A stretch of DNA of 64,000 nt from Alteromonas sp. 5E99-2 (lineage in GTDB: Bacteria > Pseudomonadota > Gammaproteobacteria > Enterobacterales > Alteromonadaceae), in contig NZ_JAFNJE010000007.1 in the NCBI RefSeq assembly GCF_017368475.1, positions 1 through 64,000 on the forward strand, given 5' to 3'. The translations under genes and the position numbers were made by a program. Shown here in pieces: positions 21,187 through 30,620 of this stretch. Position 1 is the stretch's first letter; each line of letters begins with the position of its first letter. The notes beneath the pieces were generated by a model. That model saw only the letters and a list, made by a program, of their open reading frames with translations, was not told where the DNA came from and did no database searches.

Positions 21187-22734
21187 CTAGTATCCGTGAC
21201 TTCGCCAACCTTCTAAATAGTAATCTAGCAGTACAGGCCTGTCGAGGCGGTTAATCTTTGCAGAAAGAAACACAATATCTTTTGGAAACACTGTCATTGT
21301 AGGTATCGTCTCTTCCGTTACAAATTGAGTTTCTACTGTGAGTTTTGAATTTTCGAGCAACGCTCCATGTGTTTTCACTGCCATTACAAATCCCCAATCA
21401 CCAAATGCTGGCACTTGCGCGTGATAAGGAATAACGTACTTAAATTGCGCGCTTTCAATTGTGTTTACGATACTCCAAAACGCTTTAGTCGCGTAATAAG
21501 GGCTTGTTGCTTGAGTAACAAATACACCGTCATCGGAGAGGTTTTGACGGGCGAGGTGATAGAAGTATTTGCTGTATAATCGCGTTAACGACAAATTATT
21601 AGGATCGGGTAAATCGGTCACAATCAAGTCGAATTTGACTCGATTATTTTCTAAATAGACGAGGGCATCCGACGCAATTGTAGTGACTCGTTCATCGTAA
21701 AGACTGCCATTATTGAGCTTGTGAAGATGCGGGTTCGTTTTTGCAATTTCCACTATTTTGGGGTCTAAATCTACCAATACAATTTCGTCAATTTTTGGGT
21801 ACTTCAATAGTTGTTTTACTGCAAGCCCATCGCCGGCGCCTAATAATAAAACACGGCGCACACTTGTGCTTTTATAAGCAATAGGGAAATGGATCAAAGC
21901 CTCGTGATATCGATACTCGTCCACTGAGGAAAACTGGATATTGCCATTAAGGTATAACCGTATATCGTCTTCGTTTTTCGTAATAATGACTTTTTGATAA
22001 TGTGTTTGTTCAGCATGGACAATCCTGTCATTAAATAGCGATTGATCCCATCGTTCCAATAAGGTTTGAGACAACACAATACCCAATAACAAGATAGCAA
22101 AAACAATGAATAGACCACTTTTAATCAAATGTGCCAAAGCCAGTTTTCGACTTTTAAAACAAATAAACACAATCATCACAATGGACAAATTAACCACCCC
22201 CAGTATTAGAGATGATAAATAGTTACCAAATACCGGAAGTAGAAAGAATGGAAAGGCAAGTGTTGCTATTAACGCCCCTACGTAATCAAGGGATAAAATA
22301 TGGGCAATATTCACCTTTAAACTTTGAAATGATTCCATTAAGCGCGTTAAAAAGGGAATTTCCATACCAATTAAAAATCCAACCAATAGTGTTGTAACAA
22401 CATAGGTTGGCATAAATAATCCACCATAAGTGTATGCGAGATATAGCAGCGGCACACTCAAGCCACCAATCGCAGCCAGCAAAATCTCCAATAACAAAAA
22501 GTAGTCTACGAGTTTTTCGCCAATAAACTTAGAACAAAACGACCCCCCGCCCATTGCCGCCATATACATGCCGATAGTCAAAGAGAAATAAGTAACGCTG
22601 TCGCCAACGAAATAAGACACTGTGGTCGCAATGAGTAGCTCATAAACAATAGAGCACAATCCTGCAACGAAAGCGGCGTAGACAAGAGCTTTACTTTGTT
22701 TTTTATAGTCGGCGTCCCGTTCCAGCTCATCCAT
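21187..22734 (-). CDS. speE: Membrane-anchored spermidine synthase-like aminopropyltransferase
   Basis: A 515-residue two-part protein. About seven hydrophobic segments cover residues 15-225. They are followed by a cytoplasmic spermidine synthase domain with GAGDG (299-303), VDLDP (321-325) and VTDLPDPNN. The soluble E. coli SpeE lacks the membrane part. The enzyme should move an aminopropyl group from decarboxylated S-adenosylmethionine to putrescine or another amine. The next gene upstream, two nucleotides away, makes that donor, which supports the role. The acceptor amine is not certain. Confidence 0.85.
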   Translation of the reverse strand: MDELERDADYKKQSKALVYAAFVAGLCSIVYELLIATTVSYFVGDSVTYFSLTIGMYMAAMGGGSFCSKFIGEKLVDYFLLLEILLAAIGGLSVPLLYLAYTYGGLFMPTYVVTTLLVGFLIGMEIPFLTRLMESFQSLKVNIAHILSLDYVGALIATLAFPFFLLPVFGNYLSSLILGVVNLSIVMIVFICFKSRKLALAHLIKSGLFIVFAILLLGIVLSQTLLERWDQSLFNDRIVHAEQTHYQKVIITKNEDDIRLYLNGNIQFSSVDEYRYHEALIHFPIAYKSTSVRRVLLLGAGDGLAVKQLLKYPKIDEIVLVDLDPKIVEIAKTNPHLHKLNNGSLYDERVTTIASDALVYLENNRVKFDLIVTDLPDPNNLSLTRLYSKYFYHLARQNLSDDGVFVTQATSPYYATKAFWSIVNTIESAQFKYVIPYHAQVPAFGDWGFVMAVKTHGALLENSKLTVETQFVTEETIPTMTVFPKDIVFLSAKINRLDRPVLLDYYLEGWRSHGY

Positions 22735-22736
22735 TT

Positions 22737-23123
22737 TTATTTGAGCGCCTTCTCACTATTTCCCACCGTTCCTCTATGAATACAGGTGACTTCAATTCGT
22801 TTTGCTTCGAATGCGGCTTCTAACGGTGCTACTGCGTTTTCAGGGTCACAATCGCCGCACATGAATACATCAATCGCGGCAAAACCGTTTTCTGGCCAAG
22901 TATGTATACTAATATGAGACTCAGCCAACATAGCAACACCAGTCACACCTTGGTTTTCACCAAAACTATGAATATTTATATCCAGTAAAGTAGCACCACA
23001 AAGCCTTACCACTCGTTCAAGCTGTTCTTCAATATAAGTACAACTAGTAAGGTGTTTCGCTTCATATAAATTAATGAGCAGGTGCTTTCCTTTGACCGAT
23101 GCTTGTTGTGACACTAGGCGCAT
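22737..23123 (-). CDS. speD: S-adenosylmethionine decarboxylase proenzyme
   Basis: A 128-residue class 1B (short) proenzyme. It self-cleaves before Ser69 in AESHISIHTWPE to form the pyruvoyl cofactor. His74 and Cys89 (VFMCGDC) match the processing and proton-donor residues at the spacing known for the Thermotoga enzyme. This is the short SpeH form rather than the longer E. coli type. It makes decarboxylated AdoMet for the aminopropyltransferase that follows. It starts 20 nt after dbpA. Confidence 0.95.
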   Translation of the reverse strand: MRLVSQQASVKGKHLLINLYEAKHLTSCTYIEEQLERVVRLCGATLLDINIHSFGENQGVTGVAMLAESHISIHTWPENGFAAIDVFMCGDCDPENAVAPLEAAFEAKRIEVTCIHRGTVGNSEKALK

Positions 23124-23143
23124 TCCATTGTGAATTAATTAAA

Positions 23144-24487
23144 CTAAAATCGGTTCGCCAAATAGCGACGACCTTTTATTTTCCCTTCACGAAACTGCTG
23201 TAATGTGCGCTTAACGCTGCGTATTTTCACTGCAATAAAGGTGGTTTTAGCGTTTAAAATAATATCGCCTATATCATCTGATGGAATACCGGCTTCTTTA
23301 ATTAACGCACCTACAATATCGCCTTTGCGCAACTTGTCTTTTTTTCCGCCTCGAACCTCAATCGTTTGGTACTCCGCTTCCTTCACTCGGTTAGCGTGAA
23401 ATCGCAAATGCTCAACACCAGAGGGCTTGGGTATATCCGATCCTTTGCAGCGGCTTTTTGCTACTTCAAGCTCACTTGGAGTAGCAAACATAAAGGCCTT
23501 ACCTGAACGGCCAGCTCTACCAGTACGACCAATTCTATGCTTATGAGTATCGTCACTTTCACTTAAATCAAATGACACCACTAAATCAACTGCAGGCAAG
23601 TCTAACCCTCGTGCTGCTACGTCAGTAGCCACCAGTACATTTGCAGCCCCAACCTTAAATTTAGTTAACGCACGTTCGCGCTGATATTGTTCCAAATCAC
23701 CGTGAATAGTAATGGCCGAAAAACTTTTGTCTTTCAATTCTTCAAATAAGGCTTGAGTGCCTTTTTTCGTTTGCACAAATACAATCACTTTTTCAGGCTG
23801 CTCTTCGGTTAACAAAGCACATAACCCATTCACTTTTTGCTTCCCTTCAGCCAAAAATATTCTTTGTTCTATTTTCGGTTCTGTAGTTCCTTCTCTCACG
23901 TCGATTCGAACAGGCTTCGACAACCAACGCTGACAAAGTGCCTCTAAATGATCTGCAAAAGTTGCTGAGAAAAATCCGGTTTTACTTGAATCAGGCGTAG
24001 TCGATAATATCGCCTCTACATCATCAATCATGCCCATTTCTAACATTCTATCGGCTTCATCTAGAACGCGAGTATGCACGGCTGAAAGATCAAGGCGACG
24101 TTTTTCAACATGTTCACGGACACGTCCAGGTGTTCCAACAACTATGTGGTTCGCCCCTTTCAACGATTGAATCTGCGGTCCCATGGCGTCTCCACCAATC
24201 AAGCAGTTCACATGCAAATTAGGGATAATCTGGCTTGCTTTGCGAATTTGGTCAGCCACTTGGCTAGCAAGTTCTCTGGTTGGGCAAAGCACCAAAAACT
24301 GTGTTTTAAATGATGCCATATCCATAGACATCAAAGTCGGAAGCGTAAACGCCAATGTTTTACCACTTCCAGTAGGAGACAAAGCAATAATATCTTTTGT
24401 ATCTTGCCACTTTTCTATGGCTTGAGACTGAATGGGGGTAAGCTCTGAAATACCTAAGTGAGTGAGAAAACTATCTATTGAATTCAT
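23144..24487 (-). CDS. dbpA: ATP-dependent RNA helicase DbpA
   Basis: A 447-residue DEAD-box helicase. Motif I is SPTGSGKT (37-44), Ia is PTRELASQV, II is DEAD (143-146), III is SAT and VI is HRIGRTGRAGRSG. The C-terminal 70 residues form the DbpA domain that grips hairpin 92 of 23S rRNA, ending in the basic GKIKGRRYLANRF. It assists late 50S assembly. It begins 3 nt after pyrC and leads into speD, so the group looks like one operon. Confidence 0.95.
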   Translation of the reverse strand: MNSIDSFLTHLGISELTPIQSQAIEKWQDTKDIIALSPTGSGKTLAFTLPTLMSMDMASFKTQFLVLCPTRELASQVADQIRKASQIIPNLHVNCLIGGDAMGPQIQSLKGANHIVVGTPGRVREHVEKRRLDLSAVHTRVLDEADRMLEMGMIDDVEAILSTTPDSSKTGFFSATFADHLEALCQRWLSKPVRIDVREGTTEPKIEQRIFLAEGKQKVNGLCALLTEEQPEKVIVFVQTKKGTQALFEELKDKSFSAITIHGDLEQYQRERALTKFKVGAANVLVATDVAARGLDLPAVDLVVSFDLSESDDTHKHRIGRTGRAGRSGKAFMFATPSELEVAKSRCKGSDIPKPSGVEHLRFHANRVKEAEYQTIEVRGGKKDKLRKGDIVGALIKEAGIPSDDIGDIILNAKTTFIAVKIRSVKRTLQQFREGKIKGRRYLANRF

Positions 24488-24490
24488 AAA

Positions 24491-25525
24491 TTATACGTCT
24501 AACTTCCAGTTAAGGGTTTGCCCAGCATAAAACGGGACAATAGGGTTACCATTAGGTAACGTAATTTCTTGAGGCACATCCCAAGATTGTTTCGATAAGG
24601 TAATGGTATCTTGGTTAACAGGTAAGCCATAAAATTGGGGTCCAAAAATACTGGCAAAGCCTTCTAACTTATCCATTGCACCGAGTTGTTCAAACACTTC
24701 TGCATAAAGCTCAATCGCACTCCAAGCACTATAACAGCCAGCACAGCCACAAGCGCTTTCTTTTGCGTGCTTTTCATGAGGTGCGGAATCCGTGCCTAAA
24801 AAGAACTTTTCTGAGCCCGCGGCTACCACAGCTCTTAACGCTTGTTGATGCGTATTGCGTTTCAGCACAGGTAAACAATAATTATGAGGCTTAACTCCCC
24901 CAACAAGTAAATCATTGCGGTTCAACAATAAGTGTTGAGGTGTAATTGTTGCCGCCACATTGACTGAACTTGCTAATACAAAATCGGCTGCGTCTTTTGT
25001 TGTTATATGTTCAAACACAACTTTTAGTGTTGGAAATGCATCGACAATTTTACTCAAGTGTTGATCGATAAAGCACTTTTCTCTGTCGAATATGTCGATA
25101 TGAGAATCGGTCACTTCTCCGTGAATTAAGAGTAAAACACCTTCTTCTGCCATTGTTTCAAATACAGGATAAAGCGCTTCTATTCCTTCCACAGCCGCGG
25201 CAGAATTGGTCGTTGCTCCTGCTGGATATAATTTACACGCAACAATTCCTGCTTGTTTAGCTTCGCGAATATCCTGACTTGTCGTATTATTCGTTAAATA
25301 CAAGGTAACTAGAGGCTCGAAGTCACTCCCGACGGGACGAGCATCTAAAATGCGAGAACGGTAAGCCAACGCCAATTCAGTGGTAGTCACTGGAGGTACT
25401 AAATTTGGCATAACAATAGCGCGTTTAAAGCAACGAGCGGTAGCCGGAACGGTTTCAGACAACATATCATTGTCGCGAAAATGAAGGTGCCAATCGTCTG
25501 GGCGTAAAATCGTAATAGTCTGCAT
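24491..25525 (-). CDS. pyrC: Dihydroorotase
   Basis: A 344-residue class II dihydroorotase (E. coli 348), the third step of pyrimidine synthesis. Zinc ligands His13 and His15 lie in DDWHLHFRD, and the carboxylated lysine is Lys98 in [15 protein letters not shown] carries the catalytic aspartate. The ATG at 25525 matches the family start; an in-frame TTG 15 nt upstream is less likely. No clear Shine-Dalgarno is seen. It heads the pyrC-dbpA-speD-speE-hydrolase run. Confidence 0.96.
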   Translation of the reverse strand: MQTITILRPDDWHLHFRDNDMLSETVPATARCFKRAIVMPNLVPPVTTTELALAYRSRILDARPVGSDFEPLVTLYLTNNTTSQDIREAKQAGIVACKLYPAGATTNSAAAVEGIEALYPVFETMAEEGVLLLIHGEVTDSHIDIFDREKCFIDQHLSKIVDAFPTLKVVFEHITTKDAADFVLASSVNVAATITPQHLLLNRNDLLVGGVKPHNYCLPVLKRNTHQQALRAVVAAGSEKFFLGTDSAPHEKHAKESACGCAGCYSAWSAIELYAEVFEQLGAMDKLEGFASIFGPQFYGLPVNQDTITLSKQSWDVPQEITLPNGNPIVPFYAGQTLNWKLDV

Positions 25526-25665
25526 AACAACAAAAACCAATGAATTGTGTGTAAATTATGACAGAAACCCGTAAGTGTCGCATTATAATAGCGCAATTCA
25601 GTTCGCTGAAATAACGTAAACTAAGCTCCGGTCTTATGGCCGCTAATAAAAAATGAAGTAAAAAC

Positions 25666-27405
25666 ATGACAATATCGACCGAACCCTTTTTATCATCGCC
25701 CCAATCTCCCTTAATGCGGCGTATTGTTGCTGGCACCCTTGATCGCCTTCTAGGCATAAAAAAAATGGATGCTATGTTCAAAGACTTTGGGTTGGACCAA
25801 ACTAGCGGCGATGACTTTCTTGCAAAGTCTATGGAGAAGATGAATTTAGACCTCAGCGGCATTGAAGAGCTAAAAGCATCCATCCCCAAAACAGGGCCCG
25901 TCATTATTGCGGCAAATCATCCCTTTGGAGGCTTAGAAGGGGTAGTCATGCTATACGCAATTACGCAAGTAAGGCCCGATGTGAAGGTGCTTGTAAATGC
26001 TGCACTATCGCTAATTCCTCAAATGCAAGATTGGAGTATTTTTACCAATCCTCTAAAAGCCAACAACCCTAAAAATGCGCCTTCTTTAAGGGCATGCAAG
26101 CAGCATCTCGAGAAAGACAACGCACTATTGCTCTTTCCTGCTGGTAGAGTGTCTTATTACCAAAAAGACAGAGGTCGTATTGCTGATCACGATTGGAATC
26201 GCATTGTCGCTAAATTCGCAAAAATACCAAATGTGCAATATTGCCCTGTGTATATTGAAGGTGAAAACAGTAAATTATTCTATCGTTTAGGCCGAATATG
26301 GCACCGCTTTAGGTTATTGATGTTAACAAGAGAGCTAACTAACAAAGCAAATTCTAAAGTGGCATTACACGGGCAAAATACAAATGAGTTAGCCAAAACA
26401 CTAGATAAAATGTCAGACCTTGAAGGAGCAAGTTTTTGTAGGGCATTAACCTATTTGAATCACCCTAAGTATATTGAACCATGGGCACCAACAGAAGCGA
26501 CAACTTTCGAACCTTTAGCCGAACAAACACCAGTTAATTTAATATTGGAAGAAGCCAATGCTCTGCCGCTAGACAACCAACTATTCACGCAAGGCAATTT
26601 AACTGCTTTTTTTGCTCAGGGTGCCCAAATCCCTAACACATTAAATGAAATTGCACGACGAAGAGAACTCGTATTCAGAATGCACGACGAAGGCAGTGGC
26701 AAGCCTTTAGACACAGATAAGTTTGATATGACATACACACACTTGTTTGTAGTCGATATGACAACAGGTGACGTGGCCGGTGCATATAGAATGGGCCTAA
26801 CTGATGTCCTATTAAAATCAGGCGGGAATGACGCACTGTACTTGTCGCAAATGTTTTCATTTGGTTCAGAGTTTTTAAACCAAACAGGGCCTGCTTTAGA
26901 AATGGGCCGTTCATTTTTAATGCCTCAGTATCAAAAATCTCGTTTAGGTTTATTTATGCTTTGGCGTGCAATTGGCGAGTTTGTTGTGCGCTTTCCTCAA
27001 TACTCTACTTTGTATGGCACAGTATCTCTTAGCAAGCTTTATGATAAGCGCAGTATAAAGCTAATTGAAGAGCTAGCCATTACACCGACGCCAAGTGTGC
27101 AAGCCCATAACCGATTCGACTTTCAATTATCGCCAGAAGTTGAACGCCACATAAAACAATTCCCAATTGAACCTTGCAATTCTATAGAGCGGTTAGATGC
27201 TTGGTTGTCATTTATCGAGCCGGATAAAAAGAAACTGCCGGTATTACTTAGACAATACGCAAGCTTAAGTGGAAAATTTCACTGCTTAGGTGTTGATAAG
27301 AATTTTGCAGATACACCAGGATTGTTACTTAGTGTGGATTTAACGAAGTCACCCGAAAAACGCCAAAAGCAGTTTCTCGGGCCAAATTACAAAAAGATAA
27401 TGTAA
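25666..27405 (+). CDS. olsF: Bifunctional ornithine-lipid acyltransferase (OlsF type)
   Basis: A 579-residue two-domain protein. Residues 1-280 form a PlsC-like acyltransferase with NHPFGG (84-89). Residues 310-480 form an OlsB-like (GNAT) N-acyltransferase with VAGAYRMG, LEMGRSFLMPQYQ and YGTVSLSKLYD. Serratia OlsF has this same order and makes the membrane lipid ornithine lipid by itself: the C-terminal half acylates ornithine and the N-terminal half adds the second chain. The role here follows from that match; untested. It faces away from pyrC and ends 4 nt from the gene on the other strand. Confidence 0.8.
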   Translation: MTISTEPFLSSPQSPLMRRIVAGTLDRLLGIKKMDAMFKDFGLDQTSGDDFLAKSMEKMNLDLSGIEELKASIPKTGPVIIAANHPFGGLEGVVMLYAITQVRPDVKVLVNAALSLIPQMQDWSIFTNPLKANNPKNAPSLRACKQHLEKDNALLLFPAGRVSYYQKDRGRIADHDWNRIVAKFAKIPNVQYCPVYIEGENSKLFYRLGRIWHRFRLLMLTRELTNKANSKVALHGQNTNELAKTLDKMSDLEGASFCRALTYLNHPKYIEPWAPTEATTFEPLAEQTPVNLILEEANALPLDNQLFTQGNLTAFFAQGAQIPNTLNEIARRRELVFRMHDEGSGKPLDTDKFDMTYTHLFVVDMTTGDVAGAYRMGLTDVLLKSGGNDALYLSQMFSFGSEFLNQTGPALEMGRSFLMPQYQKSRLGLFMLWRAIGEFVVRFPQYSTLYGTVSLSKLYDKRSIKLIEELAITPTPSVQAHNRFDFQLSPEVERHIKQFPIEPCNSIERLDAWLSFIEPDKKKLPVLLRQYASLSGKFHCLGVDKNFADTPGLLLSVDLTKSPEKRQKQFLGPNYKKIM

Positions 27406-27409
27406 CAGA

Positions 27410-27925
27410 TTAGTTATTTGCGGCAGTTTCGCGGAGGTTTTTAAGCGTAGCTGGCGCAACGCCTACATCGCCAGACAATGCAATATTGAAATGAGCGCAA
27501 AGCTGCTTCATAAATGCAAAGTGGTGTACTGCGTGACTGCTTACAAATGAAAGCTCTCTTCCAACTGAAGATTGAACATTTCCATGTTCAGTAATCACAT
27601 CAAAGGTTTTTTTCAGTGTATCTTCCGAGAAAGTGTTCAACCATTCTCTCACTTGAATCCAGCTTTCTTTTGCTAAATTCATATCTGTTTCTGTAGCCGA
27701 TTGTCTTGTACGCTGATTGTAATCAACACGCCCTGCATCTATGCCAAGCATCAATGCTTGATAATGATCAAGTATATGCCTCATATGTGCGCCAATACTG
27801 CTAGAGAATGGACCTTGCGCTTTGGCTTGATAAATATCTGACGTAAGTTTATCTAAAAACTCAAGTGCATCGTTAATAGGGTCAAAAAATAATCCTGATA
27901 ATGTATAATTTTCAGAGCTCGTCAC
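27410..27925 (-). CDS. DinB-like putative metal-binding protein
   Basis: A 171-residue four-helix protein of the DinB/YfiT type. The likely metal histidines are in HMRHILDH (47-54) and SHAVHHF (131, 134, 135). Members include thiol transferases that use bacillithiol or mycothiol, but most, including this gammaproteobacterial branch, have unknown function. It converges on the OlsF-type gene. Confidence 0.7.
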   Translation of the reverse strand: MTSSENYTLSGLFFDPINDALEFLDKLTSDIYQAKAQGPFSSSIGAHMRHILDHYQALMLGIDAGRVDYNQRTRQSATETDMNLAKESWIQVREWLNTFSEDTLKKTFDVITEHGNVQSSVGRELSFVSSHAVHHFAFMKQLCAHFNIALSGDVGVAPATLKNLRETAANN

Positions 27926-28159
27926 GCGCCACGTTTCCTCTATTTTTTACTTAGTAAATAGTTATGCTGACTACAAGACCGAACATATTCCAAATCGATT
28001 TCAGCAAACCATTAAATTTACAGGCGCTACACTGCCACAAATTTTACTAAATGTCATGTGTAACTCGTTTTTATACACTTTTGTAATAAAATATAGTCTT
28101 ACTAAGGCAATACTCTACGTCAAGATATCGGTTTTTCAACCAAAAATTCACATTACCCG

Positions 28160-28849
28160 TTAATTCTGGTTAAAAAATTCTGCTCGTAATTGCCTATCAG
28201 AATTAAACATCCCGCCTAATGCACTGGTTTTAGTATATGAGTTTGTGTCTCGAATACCTCTAGCTTTCACACAATAATGAGTTGCATTAATACTAACAGC
28301 CACATCATCGCTACCAGTCAATGCTTGAATAGCCACCATTACTTGTTGAGTTAAACGTTCTTGAACTTGCGGTCGCTGAGCAAAAAAACCAACCAGTCGA
28401 TTTATTTTTGATAAACCTAATATTTTATTTTTTGGAATGTACGCGACGTCAGCAGTGCCATCGATAGTTACAAAATGGTGCTCGCAGGTACTAGTCAGGC
28501 TTATCGCCGATACGTGTACAGGTTGAGATAACGCCATCTTGTTCTCGATTTGCGTAATCTTGGGAAACTGACGGTAATCTAAACCAGAAAATATTTCATC
28601 CACATACATCTTAGCAATACGAGAAGGCGTATCGACCAAGCTATCATCACCCATATCCAGCCCTAGTGTTTCCATGATGTCTTGCATAGAGGCTTGGATG
28701 CGTTCTCGTTTCTGCTCGTTGCTTAAATGGTTTTCCACCATGGGCGTTTCCAGCCCTTTGCTAATTAAAGCATCACGCACTAAAAGTGCTTCATTGGTAA
28801 GTAATGTATTCTGTTGAGAGTGCATTACTATGGCTTTTTTAGACAACAT
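28160..28849 (-). CDS. folE: GTP cyclohydrolase I
   Basis: A 229-residue FolE, which opens GTP to 7,8-dihydroneopterin triphosphate for folate and pterin synthesis. Zinc ligands are in STCEHHFV and [28 protein letters not shown] is typical. I chose the ATG at 28849 because GGAAG lies 5 nt upstream. An ATG at 28825 would match the E. coli length (222) but has no Shine-Dalgarno. It faces away from folM across a 120-nt gap. Confidence 0.96.
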   Translation of the reverse strand: MLSKKAIVMHSQQNTLLTNEALLVRDALISKGLETPMVENHLSNEQKRERIQASMQDIMETLGLDMGDDSLVDTPSRIAKMYVDEIFSGLDYRQFPKITQIENKMALSQPVHVSAISLTSTCEHHFVTIDGTADVAYIPKNKILGLSKINRLVGFFAQRPQVQERLTQQVMVAIQALTGSDDVAVSINATHYCVKARGIRDTNSYTKTSALGGMFNSDRQLRAEFFNQN

Positions 28850-28969
28850 TCGTTCTTCCAATGATGGGCTTCGCTATTGCTACGAAAAACATCATGCTTT
28901 AGGTTTAATCAATATTCGGATTTTTTGTGCTATAAATATGCCGCATAATAACAAATAGGACATGCTGTA

Positions 28970-29692
28970 GTGTTGAACAATACACTTACACACCCAATAT
29001 TAATTACTGGCGGAACTCAGCGTTTAGGTTTAGCTATCGCCGAAGACCTTATAAAACAAAATCAAAGTGTAATCATAACATATCGAACACACAAACCGGC
29101 AGTCGAATATTTAAGCACCTTGGGGGCGCACCTAATCCACACAGATTTTGAAGAAGAAAGTTCTGTTGCTAATCTACTTTCCCAAGTAAAAAAAAGAGCG
29201 CCTAAGTTAAAAGCCATTATCCATAACGCATCGGATTGGGACGCAGAACTCAGTGATGAATCAGATATAGATACCTTAAACAAAATGATGAAGATACATG
29301 TATCTGTACCCTACCAGTTAAACTGGGCTTTGAAAGAAAACCTTTTTCAAACCTCAGGCTTTGCTGACATAATTCATATGACCGACTATGTGCAAGACAC
29401 TGGCAGTGCCAAATACATTGCATATTCTGCCAGTAAAGCTGCATTGCATAACTTAACCTTGTCTTTTGCTAAAAAATTAGCGCCTAAAGTGAAAGTGAAT
29501 AGTATCGCCCCCGCCTTAGTTATGTTTAACGACGAGGACACTGAAAACTACCGCATTGAATCTTCTAAAAAATCACTATTACAACAAGTTCCAGGACCAC
29601 AAGAAGCAGTTAAAGCGGTAAATTACCTCTTAGATAGTAACTACATTACTGGTCAAACTCTGCACTTAAATGGCGGCAGACACTTAAAATAG
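28970..29692 (+). CDS. folM: Dihydromonapterin reductase
   Basis: A 240-residue short-chain dehydrogenase, the same length as E. coli FolM. The cofactor loop is TGGTQRLGLAIAED near residue 14, and the catalytic Tyr-Lys pair is in YSASKAAL. FolM reduces dihydromonapterin to tetrahydromonapterin and can also reduce dihydrofolate. Its place beside folE supports a pterin role. The start is a GTG, with AGGA 9 nt upstream; a TTG follows directly. Confidence 0.85.
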   Translation: MLNNTLTHPILITGGTQRLGLAIAEDLIKQNQSVIITYRTHKPAVEYLSTLGAHLIHTDFEEESSVANLLSQVKKRAPKLKAIIHNASDWDAELSDESDIDTLNKMMKIHVSVPYQLNWALKENLFQTSGFADIIHMTDYVQDTGSAKYIAYSASKAALHNLTLSFAKKLAPKVKVNSIAPALVMFNDEDTENYRIESSKKSLLQQVPGPQEAVKAVNYLLDSNYITGQTLHLNGGRHLK

Positions 29693-29785
29693 GCTATAAA
29701 ATCACCTCTTGTACACACCCTAGTGTTAATTTGAGTAGTTTTCCTCTAACCTAAACAAGGTTGAATTTAAATTTAAGGACATAAA

Positions 29786-30574
29786 ATGAAAAAGTTTCTT
29801 CTGGCAGCTTTAGTCTTAGTACTCGTCATTGTAGCTGCAGCAGTTTATACGTTAAACGATGCTGGTAGCTTAATTAAAACTCAAATAGAAAAACACGGCT
29901 CTGCGTTTTTAGGCACTACAGTTGCAGTAAAAAATGTCGATTTATCACTTTCCGAAGGTCGTCTAACTATTAGCGGTACTCAAATTAGAAACCCACAAGG
30001 CTTTAGCGATGATAACGCATTTGCCCTTAGCGAAATTACATTAGATTTAGGTTCAATAAGCAGCGAACCCTATACCGTTCAAAATATAAACATCGACGCT
30101 CCTGAAGTCTTATACGAAGTAGATGCGTCGGGTAAAGGTAATTTATTAGTATTGAAAGACAATTTAACAGCAAACCTTCCCGAGTCTGAAGGAGAAACTG
30201 CACCGGCATCTGAAAGTAGCAGTGAACCAGGCCCTCTTGTCATCGTTGAAAAAATGACGGTTAGCAACGTGAAACTTCGTCTTAACTTTGATGCACTCGA
30301 AACAGGTGATCTAGACATAAAGCAAAAATCTTACGATGTAACCTTGCCTACTTTTACTGCTAGTGGTATTGGAAAACCAAATGGCTTGCCAGCAGAGCAA
30401 ATTGGAGCAGAAATTGCGAAAGTAATGCTAGACAACATCCTTGAACAAGCAAAAGCAGAAGCCAAGAAAAAACTTGAAGAAGCTGCGAAACAAAAACTTA
30501 AAGACGCAGTAGAAGAAAAATCAGATGAATTGAAAGACAAAGCGAAAGAAAAGTTGGGTAGCTTATTTAATTAA
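29786..30574 (+). CDS. AsmA-like N-terminal domain protein
   Basis: A 262-residue protein with an N-terminal membrane segment (residues 4-22). Next comes a beta-rich stretch like the start of AsmA/DUF748 proteins (VKNVDLSLSEGRLTISGTQI), then an acidic Ser/Glu linker near 135-150. The C-terminal 60 residues are Lys/Glu/Ala-rich and probably helical. AsmA-type proteins move or organise lipids between the membranes, but this one is far shorter and the role is unknown. AAGGA precedes the ATG. It stands alone on its strand. Confidence 0.65.
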   Translation: MKKFLLAALVLVLVIVAAAVYTLNDAGSLIKTQIEKHGSAFLGTTVAVKNVDLSLSEGRLTISGTQIRNPQGFSDDNAFALSEITLDLGSISSEPYTVQNINIDAPEVLYEVDASGKGNLLVLKDNLTANLPESEGETAPASESSSEPGPLVIVEKMTVSNVKLRLNFDALETGDLDIKQKSYDVTLPTFTASGIGKPNGLPAEQIGAEIAKVMLDNILEQAKAEAKKKLEEAAKQKLKDAVEEKSDELKDKAKEKLGSLFN

Positions 30575-30590
30575 ACAATAAAAATGTATT

Positions 30591-30620
30591 GCCGCTCCTC
30601 TTTGGGGCGGCTATTAATTT
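30591..30620. terminator. Terminator between convergent genes
   Basis: GCCGCTCC pairs with GGGGCGGC (one G-U pair) over a 5-nt loop and is followed on the plus strand by TATTAATTT. It lies between the AsmA-like gene and the UbiG-type gene, which converge. Confidence 0.65.
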
